The notes under the pieces: model-generated
Database searches by the model: none
What the model was told of the DNA's origin: nothing
Seen by the model: only the letters and a program-made list of their open reading frames with translations
Assembly (NCBI GenBank): GCA_036744635.1
Contig: DAIOHQ010000006.1
Span: 1-45,072, forward strand
Source of the DNA: DAIOHQ01 sp036744635
Lineage (GTDB): Bacteria > Planctomycetota > Phycisphaerae > Tepidisphaerales > Tepidisphaeraceae
DNA: 45,072 nt
Reading direction: 5' to 3'
Translations under genes and position numbers: made by a program
Shown here: positions 26,010-34,364 of the stretch, in pieces
Layout of the letters: each line of letters begins with the position of its first letter
How positions within the stretch are numbered: the first letter of the stretch is position 1

Positions 26010-27392
26010 ATGAAACTCTTTTTCGCCATCGTCGCCGTCGTCTGCCTCACGCTCTACGCGCTCGCGCAGACGACTCTGCCAACGGCGAAGCAGGAAGATC
26101 ATGTCGTGCGCCTGCGCTGGGCGACCGATCCCAATCCCGCCCGCGCCGTCCAGACCGGCTTGTTCAACCGCACCCACCCCGGCATTGAAGTCATCGTCGA
26201 TCCCGGCCTGGGCGGCGATCAGACCAAGCTGATCGTCCAGTGCGCCACCGGCACCGGTCCGGATCTGATTGACCTTTACAGCGTGCAGCAGACCTACACG
26301 CTGGTGCAGGCCGGCGTCCTGCTCGATTTGACTCCCTTCGCCTCGGCGATGGGATTCGGGCCGGAAAACACCTACCCCGCCCTGCACGGCGCCCTGGTGA
26401 TCGAGGGGAAGCAATACTGCTTTCCCTGCAACGCCTTCGGCGATGCCATCATCTACAACAAGGCGATCTTCGACGATCATGGCGTCCCCTACCCGCGGCA
26501 GGGGTGGACCTATCAGGATTTCATCGCGGCCAGCGGGCGCATCCTCCACGACCCCTCAAAAAGCGGGCAGAAGCACTATGCCTTTGCCAATTATCAGAAC
26601 GTCGGCTTTGTGCTGAACCTGCTGATTGGCCACGGCGGGCATCTTTTCTCACCGGATGGCCTGACCTCAAAGCTGGATTCACCCGAAGCCATCGCGGCCA
26701 TGCGCCTCTATGACGACATGGTACACCTCCACAAGGTGGTCCCCAGCGCCGGCGAATTGGCCGGCCTTTCCTCCGCCGGCGGATGGGGGAACGCCGGCTT
26801 GAACCTCTTCTCCGACGGGCGGGGAGCGATGATCTGCATCGGCCGCTGGTACATTGTGCAGCTTCAGAGTTATCCCGGACTGGGCGAGCATCTGGCCTCT
26901 GCACCGGTGCCGCGTGTCGATGGCCTGGGCTCAATGGTCGTGGCCGGCACCCGTGCCTCGGGCATCAATGTCAGAAGCCCCCACCGTCAGGAGGCGATGC
27001 AGTTCCTGCAATACCTCGCCAGCCCGCAGTACGGCCGGCTCATCGTGGAGGATGGCGACGCCCTCCCTCCCAATCCCGCCCTCGCCCGCTCCGGCAAGGA
27101 TCTGGTCAACGCCGTCATGCCCGACCCCGCCTTTCACCAGACCTTCGTGGACGCTATGAAAAATTCCCGCCCGCTGGACACCAGCCCGTTCATCGACGCC
27201 AACCTGGTATCGCAGTGGGCCGCCGAGCGCATCGAGCAGGTGGAGAACCGCATCGTCGGCCCGGAAGATGCCATGCGCAGCCTGGCCGGCGAGATCAACC
27301 GCAAGATCCGCCTGGACCTGCAGCGCCGCCTCGACCTTCAGAAAAAGTTTCAGCAAGTCAGGGGGAGGCCTTATACTGAGGATTGGAAGTGA
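26010..27392 (+). CDS. ABC transporter sugar-binding protein (family 1 extracellular solute-binding)
   Basis: 460 residues. It begins with a hydrophobic N-terminus (MKLFFAIVAVVCLTLYALAQ) that has no lipobox Cys, so it is either cleaved or kept as a membrane anchor. Family 1 features: LRWATDPNPARAVQTGLFN, GPDLIDLYSVQQTYTLVQAG, CFPCNAFGDAIIYNKAIFDDHGV and GWTYQDFIAAS, and later AMICIGRWYIVQLQ and the MQFLQYLASPQYGRLI segment. It would capture a sugar or oligosaccharide in the periplasm and deliver it to the two upstream permeases. It starts four bases after the malG-like stop, with AAAGGG upstream. Its place after the permeases is less usual than before them. The ligand is unknown; the neighbouring dehydrogenases and heparinase remnant hint at uronate-type sugars. 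Confidence 0.9.
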   Translation: MKLFFAIVAVVCLTLYALAQTTLPTAKQEDHVVRLRWATDPNPARAVQTGLFNRTHPGIEVIVDPGLGGDQTKLIVQCATGTGPDLIDLYSVQQTYTLVQAGVLLDLTPFASAMGFGPENTYPALHGALVIEGKQYCFPCNAFGDAIIYNKAIFDDHGVPYPRQGWTYQDFIAASGRILHDPSKSGQKHYAFANYQNVGFVLNLLIGHGGHLFSPDGLTSKLDSPEAIAAMRLYDDMVHLHKVVPSAGELAGLSSAGGWGNAGLNLFSDGRGAMICIGRWYIVQLQSYPGLGEHLASAPVPRVDGLGSMVVAGTRASGINVRSPHRQEAMQFLQYLASPQYGRLIVEDGDALPPNPALARSGKDLVNAVMPDPAFHQTFVDAMKNSRPLDTSPFIDANLVSQWAAERIEQVENRIVGPEDAMRSLAGEINRKIRLDLQRRLDLQKKFQQVRGRPYTEDWK

Positions 27393-27405
27393 TAGAAGGA
27401 GTTCC

Positions 27406-28443
27406 ATGAGCATCAACGTCGGCATCGTCGGACTGGGATTTCCCGGACAACAGCACACCAAATCGCTGGCATCCCTGCCGGGGGCCAAGATCGCCGCCTT
27501 CGCCGATCTCGATGCAGGGCGGGTCGGCAAATTCGCCGCGGAGCACCACGCCCGCGCCTATTCCGACTGGCGGCAGATGCTGGAGGGCGAGCCGGCCCTC
27601 GACGCGGTGATCCTCGCCACCCCCGCCAAGGTGCGCCTTGAGCCCATCGCCGCCATCTGCGACCGCGGCGTCGCCCTCTTCTGCGAGAAGCCGCCGGCGG
27701 TGGACATGAAGACCGCCTGGGAGGCGGCAGCCCTGATCCGCCGCGCTGGCATCATCAACTCCGTCGGCTTCCAATTCCGCTGGTCACCCCTGGCCGGGCG
27801 CATGCGCGAGATGATTTCCGCCCGGCCGCGGCTGTTCGCCCGCATCGTCGTCGCCTGGCCGGTCTTCAGTTGGGTGCGCCAGGGCGGCGCCCCGATCTAT
27901 CTCTACGAAAAGGCCAAGTGCGGCGGGCCGCTCATCGAGCAGGCCATCCACTATCAGGATGTGCTGCGCTACATCACCGCCGATGAGCCGATTGAAGTGA
28001 TGGCGATGGGAGAACTCGGCCGTACCGAGCCGAGGGGGGGGCAGCAGGGCCGCGACTGCGAGGAGACCACCGCCCTCATCGCCCGCCACGCCTCCGGCAT
28101 GTTGACCAGCCATATCCACAACTGGTCGCACAATGGCACCCTGATTCAACTGCAGGTGGTCGGCGAAGACTTCGACCTCACCTGGCTGATGCCCGCCAAG
28201 GAAGGCGGCACGCTGGTGGGCACGATCGACGGCAAGGCGGTGAACGAAACCGATGCCACCGACTTCTACGCCGAGGAGATCCGCGGCTTCATCGAAGCGG
28301 TGGCCAGGAAAGACCAGACCATCCTCCGCTCCGACTATACCGACGCCTGCAAGAGCATGGCCGTCTGCCACGCCGGCGCCGAAGCCGTCTTTACCCAGAC
28401 ACGCACCCACGTGACCGTCGCACCTGCGGTGGGCACACCTTAG
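27406..28443 (+). CDS. Gfo/Idh/MocA family NAD(P)-dependent oxidoreductase
   Basis: 345 residues from the ATG at 27406, with AGAAGGAG upstream and 13 bases after the binding-protein gene, so it is the last gene of the sugar operon. The Rossmann loop is NVGIVGLGFPGQQH. LATPAKVRLEPIAAICDRG leads to ALFCEKPPAVD with the conserved EKP. The C-terminal domain has KCGGPLIEQAIHYQDVLRYI, including the substrate-side His. The full N-terminus distinguishes it from the truncated copy at 20877-21713. It likely oxidises or epimerises the imported sugar. The last codons lie in a run of short CACC...GGTG palindromes, suggesting its C-terminus may have been altered by that repeat. Confidence 0.9.
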   Translation: MSINVGIVGLGFPGQQHTKSLASLPGAKIAAFADLDAGRVGKFAAEHHARAYSDWRQMLEGEPALDAVILATPAKVRLEPIAAICDRGVALFCEKPPAVDMKTAWEAAALIRRAGIINSVGFQFRWSPLAGRMREMISARPRLFARIVVAWPVFSWVRQGGAPIYLYEKAKCGGPLIEQAIHYQDVLRYITADEPIEVMAMGELGRTEPRGGQQGRDCEETTALIARHASGMLTSHIHNWSHNGTLIQLQVVGEDFDLTWLMPAKEGGTLVGTIDGKAVNETDATDFYAEEIRGFIEAVARKDQTILRSDYTDACKSMAVCHAGAEAVFTQTRTHVTVAPAVGTP

Positions 28444-28511
28444 GTGAGCGATTCGGCGCGTACGCCTCTGGTGAGCACACCTGCGGTGAGCAAGGAAGCT
28501 ACACCGCGGTG
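28421..28511. repeat. Cluster of four small CACC-n-GGTG palindromes
   Basis: CACCTGCGGTG (28421-28431), CACCTTAGGTG (28436-28446), CACCTGCGGTG (28478-28488) and CACCGCGGTG (28502-28511) span the junction of two convergent genes. The first two lie in the end of the oxidoreductase gene, the fourth in the end of fliA. The unit GGTGAGC recurs between them. They could fold as a bidirectional transcription barrier. No T run is present. Confidence 0.55.
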
Positions 28512-29287
28512 GCCTCATGGAATTCCTTTTTGCGGTTTGCCATCTGGGCTTTGAGGCGGGCGAGGATGCTGGAGTGCATCTGGCTGACGCGGGACTCGGA
28601 GAGGTCGAGCGTCGAGCCGATTTCCTTCATCGTCATTTCCTCGAAGTAGTAGAGGATGATGATGAGGCGCTCAGCGCGGGAGAGGCCTTTGGTGAGCAGC
28701 TCCTTGAGGTCCTTGCGCTGGATTTCGCGGATGGGATCGGCCCCGCGCTTGTCTTCCAGGACGTCGATTTCGCGCACATCCTTGTTGGAGTCGGTCTCGA
28801 ACCACTTGCGCGACAGCGAGACGACGCCGACGGCGCTGGCATCCTTGGCGATCTTTTCATATTCGCTCATCGGGATTTTCAGCCGTTTGGCCAGTTCATC
28901 CGGCGTGGGGGTGCGGCCAAGCTCCACCTCGAGCTGTTTGCTGGCGCCGTCGAGCTTGTGGGAGCGCGAGCGCACCAGGCGGGGCACCCAGTCCATCGAG
29001 CGCAATTCGTCAAGGATGGCGCCGCGGATGCGCGGGGCGCAGTAGGTTTCAAACTTGACGCCGCGTTCCATGTCGAAGGCCGCGATGGCGTCCATCAGGC
29101 CGAAAATGCCGGAGGACATGAGGTCGTCCAGCTCGACTTCATCGGGCAGCTTCACGTGGATGCGCTCGGCGTTGTAGCGCACCAGATGAAGGTAGTTCTC
29201 CATCAGAATATTGCGGAGCGACTCCGCCTTGGTCTTCTTATATTCGATCCAGACATCTTTGATGTCCCGCTTGGGGGCCTTGGTCAT
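28499..29287 (-). CDS. fliA: RNA polymerase sigma factor of the FliA/WhiG family
   Basis: 262 residues from the ATG at 29287 with a strong GGGAGGAAAA ribosome-binding site. Region 2 is clear: LRNILMENYLHLVRYNAERI, then DLMSSGIFGLMDAIAAFD and GVKFETYCAPRIRGAILDELR (region 2.4, -10 recognition). Region 3 has GRTPTPDELAKRL. Region 4 ends with MTMKEIGSTLDLSESRVSQMH, the helix-turn-helix for the -35. It directs late flagellar and motility genes and is normally held by anti-sigma FlgM, which is not in the window. It is last in the flhA-flhF-flhG operon, an order common in flagellated bacteria. It converges with the sugar operon. Confidence 0.94.
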   Translation of the reverse strand: MTKAPKRDIKDVWIEYKKTKAESLRNILMENYLHLVRYNAERIHVKLPDEVELDDLMSSGIFGLMDAIAAFDMERGVKFETYCAPRIRGAILDELRSMDWVPRLVRSRSHKLDGASKQLEVELGRTPTPDELAKRLKIPMSEYEKIAKDASAVGVVSLSRKWFETDSNKDVREIDVLEDKRGADPIREIQRKDLKELLTKGLSRAERLIIILYYFEEMTMKEIGSTLDLSESRVSQMHSSILARLKAQMANRKKEFHEATAV

Positions 29288-29395
29288 TTTTCCTCCCGGT
29301 CCATGGGGTTGGGCGTCCTACGGTAACTTCGATGCGGCATATCCGGCGCCAGTGCTGGATAGGGGCACACCGAGTTTGCGGTTGGCCACATTGGT

Positions 29396-29641
29396 TTATC
29401 GGTCTTTGGTCGCGGATTCGGCCTCAGAATTTTGAAGTTTTTTCTCATGCTTTTTCAAATTTTCGTCGAGCATTTTTTGCGCCATCGATCCGACCACGAG
29501 CCCGACCACGAAAGTTCCCCCCATGGCGCACAAGGCCCGCAGGATGGTGGTCGCCAGCGTATTGTCCGCCTGCAGCCCCCCTACCAGGAGGCACATGGCG
29601 AAGACGAGGATGGCGAGTGCGGCGGCGATACGTGCGGGCAT
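29396..29641 (-). CDS. Small two-helix membrane protein of the flagellar operon
   Basis: 81 residues: MPARIAAALAILVFAMCLLV, a second hydrophobic stretch (CAMGGTFVVGLVVGSMAQ) and a charged tail rich in K and E (DENLKKHEKKLQNSEAESA). A GAGG element lies upstream of the ATG. It is between flhG and fliA on the same strand and preceded by a palindromic repeat (29653-29714). I do not recognise the family. The position suggests a motility accessory protein; a chance frame is less likely given the clean helix-helix-charged-tail design. Confidence 0.65.
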   Translation of the reverse strand: MPARIAAALAILVFAMCLLVGGLQADNTLATTILRALCAMGGTFVVGLVVGSMAQKMLDENLKKHEKKLQNSEAESATKDR

Positions 29642-29652
29642 AGAGGCCTCAA

Positions 29653-29714
29653 AGTCGGCAGTCAGCGGTGGGCAGTCAGCAGTCTAATGCACTGCCCACT
29701 GCCGACTGCTGACT
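29653..29714. repeat. Imperfect palindromic repeat between flhG and the small membrane gene
   Basis: Arms at 29653-29676 and 29691-29714 (24 bases each) are complementary with three mismatches, around a 14-base centre. They are built from CAGTCAGCAGTC / GGCAGTGGGCAGT-like words. The right arm ends two bases inside the flhG stop codon. It may limit read-through from flhG or stabilise the upstream transcript. Confidence 0.8.
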
Positions 29715-30570
29715 ATTTCTTAAACCACCTGCTCATTCGATTCAGGAAACCTGTCGTGGCGGCCGGGGAGACGACCCCGCGCTCGATACGCATCGCCAGT
29801 TGGGCGACGCAGTGGGATGCCATGCAGCGCGGGCTGCCGATCACGAAGGGCGTGCGGCGGCGGACGGCAGTCTGCACCGCCTCATCGGCCATAACATATC
29901 CGGCGTCGAGCACGCTGACGCCGAGAAACTGTTTGGCAACCTTGGCGATGCGTTCGAGCACCACCTTGGCCTCGGCCGGGGAGCGGACCTGGTTTACCAG
30001 CAGACAGATCTGCCGGTCCGAGCCGTCGCGGCTCAGGACCTTGATCACTGCATAAGCATCGGTAATGGCGGTTGGCTCGGGCGTGGTCACCACAAGAACC
30101 TGGTCGGCGGCGCGGGTGAAGGCGAGGACGTTGGGGCTGATGCCGGCCCCGGTGTCCACGAGAATGATGTCGGTTTGCTCTTCCAGTTCTCCCATGGCGT
30201 CGATCAGGCGCTGGCGGTCGTAGTCGGTGAGGTCGGCCATGCGGGCCAGGCCGGAGGCGCCGCCGATGAGATCGAACCCGCCCGGCCCTTTGACCATCAC
30301 CTCGCGCAGCTCCTTCTTGCGGGCGATCACGTGCGAAAGATTGGTGGGCAGATCGATGTTGCACAGGACGTCGGCATTGGCCAGGCCGAGATCGGCGTCG
30401 AGCAGCACGACGCTCTTGCCGGCGGCCGCGAGCTTGATCGCGAGATTGACGGCGACGTTGGATTTGCCGACGCCGCCCTTGCCGCTGGTGATGGCGATAA
30501 CGCGGGCACGGGGGCGGCCGCGGGCCATCGAGCGAAGGTGGGCTGCCTGGTCTTCAATCATGAGGGTCAT
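29713..30570 (-). CDS. flhG: MinD/ParA-type ATPase FlhG
   Basis: 285 residues. The deviant Walker A motif SGKGGVGKSN (about residues 29-38), VVLLDADLGLANADVL (Walker A'-linked strand) and IILVDTGAGISPNVL (Walker B region) are those of the MinD/FlhG family. A short basic N-terminus (RSMARGRPRARV) precedes the ATPase, as in FlhG proteins that use it to stimulate the FlhF GTPase. The chosen ATG at 30570 overlaps the flhF stop by four bases. The longer frame to 30786 is a shadow of flhF. FlhG controls flagellar number together with FlhF. The C-terminal segment (SRWFKK) may act as the membrane-targeting helix. Confidence 0.93.
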   Translation of the reverse strand: MTLMIEDQAAHLRSMARGRPRARVIAITSGKGGVGKSNVAVNLAIKLAAAGKSVVLLDADLGLANADVLCNIDLPTNLSHVIARKKELREVMVKGPGGFDLIGGASGLARMADLTDYDRQRLIDAMGELEEQTDIILVDTGAGISPNVLAFTRAADQVLVVTTPEPTAITDAYAVIKVLSRDGSDRQICLLVNQVRSPAEAKVVLERIAKVAKQFLGVSVLDAGYVMADEAVQTAVRRRTPFVIGSPRCMASHCVAQLAMRIERGVVSPAATTGFLNRMSRWFKK

Positions 30571-31790
30571 ACGCCGCTTCCCATTATCAGTTGAGCGAGC
30601 CTGCGCCCGCGGCCGACCTCGATATCGTTTGGCACATCCTGTCCGGTCGTGATGTAGGACAGGGAAATGTTGAGCTTCTTCACCACGTTCAGCACCACGC
30701 CGATATGCGCGGCTTCGTCGATCTTGGTGAAGATGATCTTGTCCACGCCGACGCAGCCGAAGCGTTCGATGGCCAGCTCGACGCATTTTTCGCTGGCGGT
30801 GGTGGAGAGGACCAGGTGCGTTTCATCCGGTTTGGCGACGGCGAGAAAATTCTTCAGCTCGTTGATCTTCATCGTGTCGTTGGGGCTGCGCCCGGCGGTG
30901 TCAATGAGCACGAATTCGCATTCGTGCATTGAATCAATGGCGGCGCGCAGGTCTTCGGGATTCGAGACGACCCGCATCGGCGAGCCGATGATGTCGGCGT
31001 ATTTCTTAAGCTGATCGGTGGCGGCGATGCGGTAGGTGTCGAGCGTGATCAGGCCGACGCGATGCTTCTCGCGCAGCTTCAGATTGGCCGCCAGCTTGGC
31101 GATGGTGGTGGTCTTGCCGACGCCGGTGGGGCCGACCAGGGCGACGACGTGGGTGCCGCGCGTCTTGGTGCGCACGATCGGCCCGCCCATGGGCAACAGT
31201 TTTTCCAGTTGCTCGGCGATCTTCTCGCGCACGAATGACGGCTGGGCGAGATGCTCCGGGCGGCACTGCTTCTGGATGGTCTGCATCATTTCCTGGGCCA
31301 GCTCGCTGGCCACCTGGTTCTGGACGAGCTGGAGGTAATACTCGAAGAGATCTTCGGGCACCTGCGGGGATTGCTTGTGGCGGGTCTCCACCACCAGATC
31401 CTTCACCATGGAGCGGAGCTGGGTCATTTCCTGCGACAAATTGAGCATCATCGCATTGCTGGCCGCCGGCGTCTGCAGGAGCATTCTCCCGCCGTCGATC
31501 GGATTGGCCGGCGCTTCGGTGGGCTGCGGGTTGCGCCGTTGCGCCAGGGCGGAAATCGCAGCGCCGTTGTTGGCGGGGGCGACGGCCGGCTTGATGGCGC
31601 GGCGGGGGCGATGGGCGACGTTGAGCCCGCGGCCGGCGGTGATCTCGACAATTTCCTGCCTGCGCAATCCCATCCAGCGCCGCCGCTGATAGGTGCGGGT
31701 GTGGAGGATCACCGCATCGCTGCCCATGGTGCGTTTCACCTCGGCCAGCGCCTCGGCCATGGTGGAAGCTTTGAAAACCTGCATGTTCAT
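30567..31790 (-). CDS. flhF: Flagellar biosynthesis GTPase FlhF (SRP family)
   Basis: 407 residues. The N-terminal B-like domain (MNMQVFKASTMAEALAEVKR, DAVILHTRTY) is followed by a low-complexity Ala/Pro/Asn linker at about residues 65-110. An alpha-helical N domain precedes the SRP-type GTPase: GPTGVGKTTTIAKLA (G1), GLITLDTYRIAATDQLKKYA (G2/insertion box), VLIDTAGRS (G3) and FTKIDEA (G4). FlhF recruits early flagellar components to the pole or lateral site and dimerises in the GTP form. It is coupled to flhG by a four-base overlap and follows the 38-residue peptide gene after 34 bases. Confidence 0.95.
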   Translation of the reverse strand: MNMQVFKASTMAEALAEVKRTMGSDAVILHTRTYQRRRWMGLRRQEIVEITAGRGLNVAHRPRRAIKPAVAPANNGAAISALAQRRNPQPTEAPANPIDGGRMLLQTPAASNAMMLNLSQEMTQLRSMVKDLVVETRHKQSPQVPEDLFEYYLQLVQNQVASELAQEMMQTIQKQCRPEHLAQPSFVREKIAEQLEKLLPMGGPIVRTKTRGTHVVALVGPTGVGKTTTIAKLAANLKLREKHRVGLITLDTYRIAATDQLKKYADIIGSPMRVVSNPEDLRAAIDSMHECEFVLIDTAGRSPNDTMKINELKNFLAVAKPDETHLVLSTTASEKCVELAIERFGCVGVDKIIFTKIDEAAHIGVVLNVVKKLNISLSYITTGQDVPNDIEVGRGRRLAQLIMGSGV

Positions 31791-31824
31791 AAAACATTCC
31801 GATGTGTCGTCGCTTACCCTTCGA

Positions 31825-31941
31825 TCACCAGGGAGCCACGACCAACAGACAAACGATAAACAGAAAAATCACCACCGCGGGATAGAGCCAGTTGGACTTC
31901 CAACGCTTGCGCTCCGGCGATTTTGCAATGACAGATTCCAT
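31825..31941 (-). CDS. 38-residue single-helix membrane peptide between flhA and flhF
   Basis: ATG at 31941, stop TGA at 31825-31827. The first 18 residues are hydrophilic and basic (MESVIAKSPERKRWKSNW). A single membrane helix follows (LYPAVVIFLFIVCLLVVAPW) to the C-terminus. GGGAGAAA lies about eight bases before the ATG, a good ribosome-binding site. It sits in the flagellar operon, 53 bases after flhA and 34 before flhF, with the positive end expected to stay in the cytoplasm. I do not know the family. The real ribosome-binding site, the consistent strand and the clean topology argue for a gene; comparison with relatives is lacking. Confidence 0.6.
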   Translation of the reverse strand: MESVIAKSPERKRWKSNWLYPAVVIFLFIVCLLVVAPW

Positions 31942-31994
31942 TCCGAATTTCTCCCAGGCGCCTCGACATCCATGTCTTGGCGCTCATAGCGGCG

Positions 31995-34103
31995 TTATCC
32001 ATTCATCCCGACCAGCGCCACCGCTTCGACGCTGATTTCGGGCACGATTTCGTTGAACGCCAGCACCGCCACGTGCGGCAGGCTGGACTCGATCATGCGG
32101 CGGAGGGCGCCGCGAATCTGCGGGCTGCACAAGATCACGGCCGAGCGCCCGGTCTGGGTCAGCTCCGTCGCCTTGGCGGCGATCTGTTGCACGATCTGCT
32201 GGGCGGTCTGCGGCGGCATGGTATTCGTCGTTCCGCGGTCGGAGCGCTCCAGGTGGCCATTGATGAGGTCTTCCAGCGCCGGATCGAGGGTCAGGCACCA
32301 CAGCCGGTCGGTATCGTCGACATATTGCTTGCAGATCGTGCGGGCCAGGGCGTTGCGGACATATTCGGTGAGAATGTCGAGGTCTTTGGTGCGCGAAGCA
32401 TAGTCGCCAAGGGTCTCGATGATCGTCTCCAGGTCGCGGACAGGCACGCGTTCGCGCAGGAGGTTCTGCATCACTTTCTGCAGCTCGCCCGGCTTGATCT
32501 GGGTGGGAATGACTTCTTCGATGAGAGCGGGGAGGCGCTGCTTGAGGTTTTCCAGCAGGTTCTTCATTTCCTGGCGGGTGAGCAGCTCATAGGCGTGCGA
32601 CTTGACCAGTTCGGTGAGATGGGTTGCCAGCACGCTGGTGGCTTCGACCACGGTGTAATTGAGCAATTCCGCCTGGGCGCGCTGGGATTCGGTGATCCAG
32701 TATGCGGGCAGGCCGAAGGCGGGTTCGATGGTGGATTCGGCGCTGGGGATCGGACCGGACGTCGCGCCGTTGTCCATCGCCAGGAACTGCTCGGGATAGG
32801 TCACGCCCTTACCGATGGCCTGGCCTTTGATCTTGATGATGTAGTCGTTGGCGCTGAGCTGCATGTTGTCACGGATGCGGATGGGCGGGACGATGATGCC
32901 AAGCTCGATGGCGATCTGGCGGCGGATCAGCGAGATGCGGTCGAGCAGATCCCCGCCCTTGGCGGCATCGACCAGGCGCACCAGGCCGTAGCCGACTTCT
33001 AATTCCATCGTGTCGAGATCGAGCAACTTCTCGACTTTTTCCGGCTCTTTCTTCGTCGCCTCAGCGCTCTTGCGGGCGACTTCGGCTTTTGCGGTTCTAT
33101 GCTCGGTGCGGGTGAGCACGAACGCCAGACCGCCGCAGCAGCTTCCGATGATCAGCAGCGGAATCTTCGGCAGACCGGTAAGGGACATCAGCATCAGGAA
33201 AGCGGCGGCGATGATCAGCGCCTTGGGCTTGGCGATCATCTGGCCGATCATCTCATCGCCGAGATTGCTCTTGGAGCTGTTGCGGGTGACGATCAGGCCG
33301 GCGCCGAGCGAAACAATGAACGCCGGGATTTGCGAGACCAGGCCATCGCCGATGGTGAGTTTTGTGTAAAGCTCCAGGCACTTCATCAGCGGCCAGCCGT
33401 GTTCGGCCATACCCACATACAGTCCACCCAGCACGTTGATGAAGGTGATGATGATGCCGGCGATGGCGTCGCCGCGCACGAATTTGCTGGCACCGTCCAT
33501 CGCCCCATAAAAATCCGCCTCGCGGGCCACTTCCGAGCGCCGCTCACGGGCCTGAGCTTCGGTAAGCAGGCCGGCATTCAGATCGGCGTCGATCGCCATC
33601 TGTTTACCAGGCATGGCGTCGAGGGTGAAACGGGCGGCCACTTCCGAGATGCGCCCGCCGCCCTTGGTGATCACCACAAATTGAATGATGAAGATGATGA
33701 TGAAGATGATGACGCCGACGGCCAGCGAGCCGCGGGTGACGAACTCGCTGAAGGTCATCACCACCTGACCGGCCGCGTGCATCGCCGCAACCGGGTCGGC
33801 TGCGCGGTCGCCGGCGGTGAGGATCAGCCGCGTCGTCGCAACATTCAGCACCAGCCGAAAAAGCGTCACCGCCAGCAGCAGCGAAGGAAAGACGGCAAAT
33901 TCCAGCGGGCTTTGCACGTAGATGGTCGTCACCAGCACGATCACGGAAATCGTGATGTTGGCCACCAGCAGAAAATCGAGGATTTGCGTGGGAAGCGGGA
34001 CGAGAATGACCAGCAGCAGGCTGATGAACGCGAGCGGGAAAATCATTCCCCGATTCGCGTGGATCGCGCGGACTACCGGATTGGCTGAAAGTGCCTGCGT
34101 CAT
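31995..34103 (-). CDS. flhA: Flagellar type III export apparatus protein FlhA
   Basis: 702 residues, the usual FlhA size. The N-terminal half has eight membrane helices, starting FPLAFISLLLVILVPLPTQILDFLLVAN. The FHIPEP-family core is TRLILTAGDRAADPVAAM and GRISEVAARFTLDAMPGKQMAIDADLNAG, then READFYGAMDGASKFVRGDAIAG. This conserved cytoplasmic loop is part of the export gate. The C-terminal soluble domain (about residues 340-702) binds substrate-chaperone complexes. The ATG at 34103 fits the family start; only AAGGG very close upstream is seen. It is the first gene of the minus-strand flagellar operon and is divergent from the amidohydrolase across a 261-base gap with no other gene. Confidence 0.96.
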   Translation of the reverse strand: MTQALSANPVVRAIHANRGMIFPLAFISLLLVILVPLPTQILDFLLVANITISVIVLVTTIYVQSPLEFAVFPSLLLAVTLFRLVLNVATTRLILTAGDRAADPVAAMHAAGQVVMTFSEFVTRGSLAVGVIIFIIIFIIQFVVITKGGGRISEVAARFTLDAMPGKQMAIDADLNAGLLTEAQARERRSEVAREADFYGAMDGASKFVRGDAIAGIIITFINVLGGLYVGMAEHGWPLMKCLELYTKLTIGDGLVSQIPAFIVSLGAGLIVTRNSSKSNLGDEMIGQMIAKPKALIIAAAFLMLMSLTGLPKIPLLIIGSCCGGLAFVLTRTEHRTAKAEVARKSAEATKKEPEKVEKLLDLDTMELEVGYGLVRLVDAAKGGDLLDRISLIRRQIAIELGIIVPPIRIRDNMQLSANDYIIKIKGQAIGKGVTYPEQFLAMDNGATSGPIPSAESTIEPAFGLPAYWITESQRAQAELLNYTVVEATSVLATHLTELVKSHAYELLTRQEMKNLLENLKQRLPALIEEVIPTQIKPGELQKVMQNLLRERVPVRDLETIIETLGDYASRTKDLDILTEYVRNALARTICKQYVDDTDRLWCLTLDPALEDLINGHLERSDRGTTNTMPPQTAQQIVQQIAAKATELTQTGRSAVILCSPQIRGALRRMIESSLPHVAVLAFNEIVPEISVEAVALVGMNG

Positions 34104-34364
34104 TCCCTTGACCCGATCTGTCAGCCATCCATGGCCGACGCCGCCCCAATGCCCGAGACATAGAGTGCGGAAATGAAAGCTTTTTGTCAAACGACAATCG
34201 GCTCCGAAAAGAAATTTTCTTGCAGAGGTTGTTCGCCGCCATCGCAAATTTGTTCGCGCGCAAAATTTTTGTCGAGGCGCCGGAACGCGCGGAATCTGCG
34301 CGTTCGCGGTTCGCGGGTCGGAGCGGAAGCGGCGGCGTTACAAATCGATTAGGATGCGCCGGCG

